Below are positions 5,430 through 11,037 of a DNA stretch of 13,707 nt, in pieces. The first letter of the stretch is position 1. Each line of letters starts with the position of its first letter. The notes below the pieces were generated by a model that did not search any database, was not told the origin of the DNA, and saw only the letters and a program-made list of their open reading frames with translations. Where the stretch lies: positions 1 to 13,707 of the forward strand of contig JAVVUK010000040.1 in the NCBI GenBank assembly GCA_036653215.1, given 5' to 3'. Both the position numbers and the translations under genes were made by a program. This stretch comes from JADFUS01 sp036653215. Its GTDB lineage: Bacteria > Bacteroidota > Bacteroidia > Bacteroidales > Rikenellaceae.

Positions 5430-7223
5430 ATGGGACAGTATAAAATGCAACTATTAGTTTGCGGAGGTACCGGTTGTAGAGCTTCTGAAAGTGGTCTCCT
5501 TGTTGAGGCATTACGAGAAGAACTTAAGAAAAACGGACTTGACAAAGAAGCACAGGTGGTAACTACCGGCTGTTTTGGCTTTTGTGAAAAGGGTCCTATT
5601 GTAAAAATTATTCCAGATAACTCTTTTTACACTAAGGTTAAGCCTTCAGATGCTGAGGAAATAGTAAAAGAGCATATCTTAAAGGGTCGTAGGGTTACAC
5701 GTCTTCTATATGAAGATCCTAAAACGTTAAAACATATCAGCGACTCTAAACACATGGATTTCTATAAAAAGCAGATACGTATAGCGTTACGTAACTGTGG
5801 ATTTATAAATCCTGAAAATATAGATGAGTATATAGCTCGTGATGGATATGCAGCTATAGGCAACATATTGGCCACTATGAACCCAAATCAGGCAATAGAA
5901 GTGATTAAAAAGTCTGGGCTTAGAGGTCGTGGGGGTGGTGGTTTCCCAACCGGTTTGAAATGGGAGATAGCTTCAAAGAGCAAGGCAGATCAAAAATATG
6001 TGGTTTGTAATGCCGATGAGGGCGATCCAGGAGCGTTTATGGACCGTTCTATCTTGGAGGGTGACCCACACTCTATTATCGAGGCGATGGCTATTTGTGG
6101 ATATTGTATAGGTGCCACAAAAGGTCTTGTATATATACGTGCCGAATATCCGCTTGCTATTAGACGTTTGCAAACAGCAATCAACCAATCACGTGAATAT
6201 GGCTTGCTTGGTAAAAACATAATGGGTCATGACTTTGACTTTGATATAGAATTACGCTATGGTGCTGGTGCTTTTGTCTGTGGCGAGGAAACGGCTCTTA
6301 TCCATTCTATGGAAGGTTTGCGTGGTGAGCCTACTGTTAAACCTCCGTTCCCAGCAGAAAAAGGATATCTTGGTAAACCTACAAACGTGAATAACGTAGA
6401 GACCTTTGCCAATGTGCCAGTAATTTTCCTTAAGGGTGCAGAGTGGTTCTCAAGCATAGGTAGTGAGAAGTCTAAAGGGACAAAAGTTTTTGCCCTTGCG
6501 GGTAAAATAAATAACGTTGGTCTTATAGAAGTGCCAATGGGTATCACCCTTCGAGAAGTGATCTTTGAGATTGGTGGTGGTATTAAAGACGGTAAGAAAT
6601 TTAAAGCTGTTCAGACAGGTGGTCCTTCTGGAGGTTGTCTAACAGAGAAACACTTGGATACCCCTATCGATTATGATAACCTGCTTGCTGCTGGTTCTAT
6701 GATGGGGTCTGGCGGTATGATTGTCATGGATGAGGACGACTGTATGGTCTCTGTTGCTAAGTTCTATCTTCAATTTACTGTTGAGGAGTCTTGTGGTAAA
6801 TGTTCTCCTTGTCGTATAGGAAACAAACGTCTACATGAAACCCTTGAGAAGATATGTAACGGTAAGGGTACAGAAGAAGATCTTGAATATCTTGACAACC
6901 TATCTCACGTAATTAAAGATACCGCTCTTTGTGGCTTAGGACAAACATCTCCAAACCCTGTCCTTTCAACATTGGAACATTTCCATAGTGAATATGTAGC
7001 TCACGTTCGTGAACACAGATGTCCTGCCGGTAGGTGTAAGGCTCTTAAGATATATAGCATCGATCCTGAAAAATGTACTGGTTGTACAGCTTGTGCAAGG
7101 TCATGTCCTGCTGAAGCTATTGTCGGTGAGAAGAGACAACCTCACTTTATAGATACAGATAAATGTATTCGTTGTGGAGCTTGCTTCGACAAGTGTAAGT
7201 TCTTGGCTATTAACGTTCAATAA
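5430..7223 (+). CDS. hydB: NAD-linked [FeFe] hydrogenase, flavoprotein subunit HydB (NuoF-like)
   Basis: HydB is the FMN- and NAD(H)-binding subunit of soluble trimeric hydrogenases. The 597 residues fall into three parts. A thioredoxin-like [2Fe-2S] domain comes first (Cys11, 16, 48, 52). The NuoF-type core follows, with GRGGGGFPTG (166-175), CNADEGDPGAF (193-203) and YGAGAFVCGEE (277-287) for FMN and NAD, and a [4Fe-4S] site at Cys455, 458, 461 and 501. The C-terminus holds HRCPAGRC (529-536) and two [4Fe-4S] ferredoxin motifs (Cys549/552/555/559 and 579/582/585/589). Length and order match HydB of the Thermotoga maritima type. All cofactor ligands expected for electron bifurcation are present, although sequence alone does not separate bifurcating from simple NADH-dependent enzymes. 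The first ATG lies 3 bp after the preceding stop; an internal ATG at 5445 would also keep the first cysteine. Confidence 0.93.
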   Translation: MGQYKMQLLVCGGTGCRASESGLLVEALREELKKNGLDKEAQVVTTGCFGFCEKGPIVKIIPDNSFYTKVKPSDAEEIVKEHILKGRRVTRLLYEDPKTLKHISDSKHMDFYKKQIRIALRNCGFINPENIDEYIARDGYAAIGNILATMNPNQAIEVIKKSGLRGRGGGGFPTGLKWEIASKSKADQKYVVCNADEGDPGAFMDRSILEGDPHSIIEAMAICGYCIGATKGLVYIRAEYPLAIRRLQTAINQSREYGLLGKNIMGHDFDFDIELRYGAGAFVCGEETALIHSMEGLRGEPTVKPPFPAEKGYLGKPTNVNNVETFANVPVIFLKGAEWFSSIGSEKSKGTKVFALAGKINNVGLIEVPMGITLREVIFEIGGGIKDGKKFKAVQTGGPSGGCLTEKHLDTPIDYDNLLAAGSMMGSGGMIVMDEDDCMVSVAKFYLQFTVEESCGKCSPCRIGNKRLHETLEKICNGKGTEEDLEYLDNLSHVIKDTALCGLGQTSPNPVLSTLEHFHSEYVAHVREHRCPAGRCKALKIYSIDPEKCTGCTACARSCPAEAIVGEKRQPHFIDTDKCIRCGACFDKCKFLAINVQ

Positions 7224-7236
7224 CCACGTCAAAAAA

Positions 7237-8997
7237 ATGGAAAATATAAAATTAACAATAGACAATAAAAATGTCGAAGTAAAAAAAGGAACAACTATCT
7301 ATCAAGCTGCCAAACTGATAGGTGTTAATATTCCTGCATTATGTTACATGAACCTTGAACATCTCAATATAGAAAATCGTCCAGGAGGTTGTAGGATCTG
7401 TGTTGTTGAGGTTGAGGGTCGTCGTAATCTCGCTCCTTCATGTTCTACTGTTTGTATGGAAGGTATGGTTGTCCATACAAACAACATGAGAGTTATGAAC
7501 GCACGTAAAACAGTGCTTGAACTTATCTTGTCGGATCACCCTAAAGATTGTCTTGTATGTCCAAAGTCGGGTAGGTGTGAGCTTCAAGATTTGGCTATTA
7601 AGTTTGGTATTAGAGAGATACATTCTATTGCTGAGGCTCAAACGTCTGTATTCAGAAAAGATGCCTCTCCATCTATCAAGCGAGACATGGATAAATGTAT
7701 TAGATGTCGTCGTTGTGAGACTGTATGTAATGAAGTTCAAACTGTCGGTGCTATCTCTACTATAAATCGTGGTTTCACATCTGTTGTGGCTACTGCTTTC
7801 GAGCAAGACCTTATAGACTCTCCATGTACATTCTGTGGACAATGTGTTGCTGTTTGTCCTACTGGTGCTCTTACAGAGATAGATCACACACCAAAGATAC
7901 TACGTGCTTTGGCAAATCCTAAAAAGACAGTTGTGGTACAAACAGCTCCTGCTGTGCGTGCTGCTTTAGGTGAGGCTTTCGGTCTTGAGCCGGGAACCCT
8001 TGTTACAGGTAAAATGGTCGCTGCTCTTCGTCGTCTTGGTTTTGATAAGGTCTTTGATACCGATTTTGCTGCCGACCTTACTATTATGGAAGAGGGTAGT
8101 GAGCTTCTCGGCCGTCTTACTAAATTCTTAGGTGGAGATAAGACCGTTAAGCTTCCTATACTTACTTCTTGTTGTCCTGCATGGGTTAACTTCTTTGAGT
8201 ATAACTATCCAGATATGTTAGATGTCCCTTCTACTGCAAAATCTCCACAGCAGATGTTTGGAGCAATTGCGAAATCATATTTTGCAGATAAGATAGGTGT
8301 TAATAGAGAAGATATGATTGTCGTTTCTGTCATGCCTTGTATAGCTAAGAAATATGAGTGTCAGAGAGATGAGTTTAAGGTAAATGGTAATCCAGATGTC
8401 GATTATTCTATCTCGACCAGAGAATTAGCCACTTTAATCAAACAATCGAATATAGATTTCAATTCTCTTCCAGATGAAGAGTTCGATCATCCACTTGGTG
8501 AAAGTACAGGTGCTGCTGTTATCTTTGGTGCTACTGGTGGTGTTATTGAAGCCGCTGTGCGTACTGCTTATGAGTTATATACAGGTAAGAAGTTGACTAA
8601 AGTCGATTTTCATGAGTTAAGAGGTCTTGATGGTATTCGTACTGCAAGTATAGACTTCAATGGGACGATGATCAATATCGGTATTGCTCACAAACTTGGT
8701 AATGCGAGAAAGCTCCTTGATGGCATACGTAATGGAGTTTACAACCTACACGCAATAGAAATTATGGCTTGTCCAGGTGGTTGTATCGGTGGTGGTGGTC
8801 AGCCATTACATCATGGTGATGCTGGTGTTATTGAAGCACGTATGGATGCAATCTATCGTGAAGATGCTGCTAAATCTATACGTAAGTCACATGAAAATCC
8901 ATATATAGCTACCCTATATAAGGAGTTTCTTGGTAAGCCTTTAAGTGAAAAGGCACACCATCTGTTACACACACACTATTTTGAAAAGGAAAAGTAA
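7237..8997 (+). CDS. hydA: [FeFe] hydrogenase catalytic subunit HydA (M3 type)
   Basis: HydA reduces protons or oxidises H2 at the H-cluster. From the ATG at 7237 (13 bp after hydB; the frame is open further upstream but would overlap hydB) the protein has 586 residues. It carries a plant-type [2Fe-2S] domain (Cys36, 52, 55, 69) and the His-ligated cluster H101-x3-C105-x2-C108-x5-C114. Two [4Fe-4S] motifs follow (154/157/160/164 and 197/200/203/207). The H-cluster loops are TSCCPAW (310-316), MPCIAKKYE (366-374) and MACPGGCIGGGG (510-521). Cys312 is the proton relay; Cys313, 368, 512 and 516 hold the cubane. The small-subunit-like tail (about 530-580) is fused. This is the complete M3 layout of Clostridium pasteurianus CpI and all catalytic residues are present. 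Activity needs the HydE, HydF and HydG maturases, which must be encoded elsewhere. Confidence 0.95.
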   Translation: MENIKLTIDNKNVEVKKGTTIYQAAKLIGVNIPALCYMNLEHLNIENRPGGCRICVVEVEGRRNLAPSCSTVCMEGMVVHTNNMRVMNARKTVLELILSDHPKDCLVCPKSGRCELQDLAIKFGIREIHSIAEAQTSVFRKDASPSIKRDMDKCIRCRRCETVCNEVQTVGAISTINRGFTSVVATAFEQDLIDSPCTFCGQCVAVCPTGALTEIDHTPKILRALANPKKTVVVQTAPAVRAALGEAFGLEPGTLVTGKMVAALRRLGFDKVFDTDFAADLTIMEEGSELLGRLTKFLGGDKTVKLPILTSCCPAWVNFFEYNYPDMLDVPSTAKSPQQMFGAIAKSYFADKIGVNREDMIVVSVMPCIAKKYECQRDEFKVNGNPDVDYSISTRELATLIKQSNIDFNSLPDEEFDHPLGESTGAAVIFGATGGVIEAAVRTAYELYTGKKLTKVDFHELRGLDGIRTASIDFNGTMINIGIAHKLGNARKLLDGIRNGVYNLHAIEIMACPGGCIGGGGQPLHHGDAGVIEARMDAIYREDAAKSIRKSHENPYIATLYKEFLGKPLSEKAHHLLHTHYFEKEK

Positions 8998-9009
8998 AAA
9001 TTAGAATTT

Positions 9010-9486
9010 ATGAAAAAATTTGAAATGCAGTCGTGCCAAAGAGAGGCAATAGCCAAGATTTGTGCAGATTTCAATAACGAAAAAGGTGAGCTTATAAATG
9101 TGCTACATAGGGTACAAGGAGAGTTTGGTTACCTGCCGGAAGAGGTTCAACGTGAGATAGCTAAAAACTTAAATATGCCTGTTTCTAAAGTATATGGAGT
9201 TGTTACATTTTACTCATATTTTACCATGACTCCAAAAGGGAAATACCCTATCTCTGTTTGTCTTGGCACTGCTTGTTATGTTCGTGGATCTGAGAAAATC
9301 CTCGATAAACTTCAATCTGAACTTGGGCTCGCTGTCGGAGGTGTTAGTGCCGATGGTAAGTTCTCATTAGATTGTTTACGTTGTGTTGGTGCTTGTGGCT
9401 TAGCTCCTGTTATGCTTATTGGAGACAAGGTTTATGGTCGTGTTGAAGCCTCACAAATTCCAGAGATCCTCGCAAGTTACGAGTAG
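9010..9486 (+). CDS. hydC: NAD-linked [FeFe] hydrogenase subunit HydC (NuoE-like)
   Basis: HydC is the small [2Fe-2S] subunit that pairs with HydB, as NuoE pairs with NuoF in complex I. The 158 residues comprise an N-terminal helical part with the NuoE signature GEFGYLPEEV (about 37-46) and YGVVTFYSYF (62-71). A thioredoxin-like [2Fe-2S] domain follows, with Cys84 and Cys89 (CLGTAC) and Cys125 and Cys129 (CVGAC). Cys122 is extra and precedes this last pair. Length and motifs are normal for a complete protein. It begins 12 bp after hydA and is the last gene of the operon, followed by a strong terminator. The order B-A-C differs from the Thermotoga-type order in which hydC comes first. HydA, HydB and HydC together should form the soluble cytoplasmic enzyme. 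Confidence 0.93.
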   Translation: MKKFEMQSCQREAIAKICADFNNEKGELINVLHRVQGEFGYLPEEVQREIAKNLNMPVSKVYGVVTFYSYFTMTPKGKYPISVCLGTACYVRGSEKILDKLQSELGLAVGGVSADGKFSLDCLRCVGACGLAPVMLIGDKVYGRVEASQIPEILASYE

Positions 9487-9499
9487 ATAGTAAATTATA

Positions 9500-9548
9500 T
9501 ATATCAAAAAATAAGCTCACAGAAATGTGAGCTTATTTTTTTGATATA
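9500..9548. terminator. Bidirectional intrinsic terminator between convergent operons
   Basis: A near-perfect inverted repeat spans 9500-9521 and 9526-9548, with a GAAA loop (9522-9525) and a single bulged T at 9542. The core stem is AAGCTCACA / TGTGAGCTT. It is flanked by six A on the left and seven T on the right, so it makes a hairpin plus U-tract on either strand. It lies 13 bp after the hydC stop and about 50 bp beyond the end of the convergent tolC-like gene. It should end both transcripts. Confidence 0.9.
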
Positions 9549-9600
9549 CAATTATTTGATAGGACAGTAATAATTATTTTAGTTTAATTAAGAAGTCCTT

Positions 9601-10896
9601 TTATTTCTCTGGATACGTCTCTGCATAGATACCCATTGCTTTGTTATATTCTGTGATCGCCAATTTGTAGTTGTAGTGTGAATTTACAAATTTAGTGTAT
9701 GCTGTGATCCAAGAGAGTTGCGATTGTAAGACATCGAGAATGGTACGTTGACCTTCGTGATAGCTAAAGGTGTTTAGATCAAGGGTCTGAGAGGCAACAG
9801 AAAGGTTATTTGTCGCAGCATCTATCTCGTTGTTACTCTCAACCAAGTTAATCTTAGCACTATTAAGATCGCCTTCTATACGATCTCTGGTGTCTGTAAG
9901 CTCAAACTCACTTGTCGTGATACCCGATTTGGAAATAGATACATCACGTCTTCTTTGTCCCCACATGAAAATAGGAATGTTAAGTTGCGCAAATGCAACT
10001 CCATATATAGAACCATTTCCTGTAAAGTTAAACATCTGAGGCGTTCCATATACACCTTGTACTCCGACAACAAATTGAGGGTTATATTTACTTTTTGTTA
10101 TATTTACATTCTTCTTAGAGTAGTCTACATTAAGACTTGCTGCACGGTATTCGGGGTTAGACTCAATAGGGTTACTCTTTGCTAAAATCTCGCCCACAGG
10201 ACATACGTTGTGTAGTGAGTCGACAACGCTAAATTCGATAGGCGTGTTGTTTCCTAACATCGTATTTAGCGAACGTATCGCATTTTGGTAATATTTGTTA
10301 GCTGTAATATATTGGATGTTGGCTTCGTTGAGACGAGTTTCTACCATAAGAAGGTCAAGACGTGATACATATCCTTGATTATATCTCTCTTTAAGCACAT
10401 CGTAAAGTTCGCTAACAATAGACACAAATTGTTTGGCTATGTCTTTTTGCTCAGCGGCAGCAGCAAAAGCCCAATATGTCTGATCGGCAGCGTAAGTTAC
10501 ATTTTGAAATACGGCCTTGTCACTCTCTTGCATAATAGAATATCCGACTTTAGCAGCTTTCACATTTGCTCTGACAGCACCTCCTGTATATACGTTTTGC
10601 TGAATGGTGACTTTAGCGTCATATCCGTAGTCTTTAAGTTCTTGTCCTATAAACCTCTTTACCTGATCGTCGATAAGGTAGTTTGCTTGCGCAGATCCAA
10701 CAAGAGAAGGATAATATCCTGTGCGTGCCATTTTTAACTGGTCTTCGGCAATAGATATATTCTCATTACTGATTTTAAGTTGTTGATTATATTTGATAAC
10801 CATATCCCTATATCCTTGTAAGGTTAGTGCTGTTTGCGCATTTGCCGTGTTTGCAAACAACGCTATGGTTACAAATATCTTTATATATAATTTCAT
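9601..10896 (-). CDS. TolC-family outer membrane efflux protein
   Basis: This 431-residue protein has a Sec signal peptide (basic start MKLYIK, a hydrophobic stretch, and cleavage likely after ANA at 18-20). No lipobox cysteine is seen, so it is not a lipoprotein of the OprM kind. The mature part shows the two-repeat outer-membrane-factor pattern. Long amphipathic helices contain conserved-looking elements such as ARTGYYPSL and YNQGYVSRLDLL in the first half, and SKYNPQF, NIPIFMWGQ and YHEGQRTILDVLQSQ in the second. Three such chains would form an outer-membrane beta-barrel and periplasmic tunnel. It follows the RND permease gene by 135 bp in the same direction and most likely forms the exit duct of that pump. 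No good -33/-7 promoter is visible in the spacer, which favours co-transcription with the permease. Confidence 0.9.
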   Translation of the reverse strand: MKLYIKIFVTIALFANTANAQTALTLQGYRDMVIKYNQQLKISNENISIAEDQLKMARTGYYPSLVGSAQANYLIDDQVKRFIGQELKDYGYDAKVTIQQNVYTGGAVRANVKAAKVGYSIMQESDKAVFQNVTYAADQTYWAFAAAAEQKDIAKQFVSIVSELYDVLKERYNQGYVSRLDLLMVETRLNEANIQYITANKYYQNAIRSLNTMLGNNTPIEFSVVDSLHNVCPVGEILAKSNPIESNPEYRAASLNVDYSKKNVNITKSKYNPQFVVGVQGVYGTPQMFNFTGNGSIYGVAFAQLNIPIFMWGQRRRDVSISKSGITTSEFELTDTRDRIEGDLNSAKINLVESNNEIDAATNNLSVASQTLDLNTFSYHEGQRTILDVLQSQLSWITAYTKFVNSHYNYKLAITEYNKAMGIYAETYPEK

Positions 10897-10898
10897 AC

Positions 10899-11037
10899 GT
10901 CTTAGAGTCTATTTAAAAATCTTGTAATTTTTATTTATTATCAAAGAGTTGTGCTTGCATATTATTTAGGTGACTTTCGAACTATCTTGGAGTAGCCTCG
11001 AAAGTCGCTCTAAATATTTGTAAACAGACTCTTAGTC
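10899..11037. repeat. Nested inverted repeats filling the RND-tolC spacer
   Basis: An outer imperfect inverted repeat pairs 10899-10915 with 11021-11037 (14 of 17 positions). It encloses a second one pairing 10964-10980 with 10998-11015 (17 pairs including one G-T, one bulge). The inner core is GACTTTCGA / TCGAAAGTC. On the minus-strand transcript the outer 5' arm contains the RND stop codon, and the outer 3' arm ends 2 bases before the tolC-like ATG. No T-tract follows, so it is not an ordinary terminator. Two readings fit: an RNA structure that couples translation of the two genes, or a small non-autonomous (MITE-like) insertion of 139 bp. No target-site duplication is evident to me. Confidence 0.6.

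Noticed and set aside
7174..7236. In-frame upstream extension of hydA that would add 21 residues and overlap hydB
   Set aside because: The extra residues do not belong to the ferredoxin fold. The ATG at 7237 starts exactly where the [2Fe-2S] domain does and lies 13 bp after the hydB stop, like other gaps in the operon.
7438..7887. 149-codon open frame on the minus strand inside hydA
   Set aside because: It is antisense to strongly conserved Fe-S motifs, its translation is rich in Ser and Thr with no recognisable domain, and no promoter or neighbouring gene supports it.
9549..9600. Small RNA or hidden gene between the terminator and the tolC-like gene
   Set aside because: Only AT-rich sequence with a weak 5-bp inverted repeat (AGGAC/GTCCT) is present; no promoter or start codon context.
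10897..11031. Own promoter for the tolC-like gene
   Set aside because: The best minus-strand candidate before TTTG (ACTCTTTG) lacks the TA of the -7 box and has no -33 partner.
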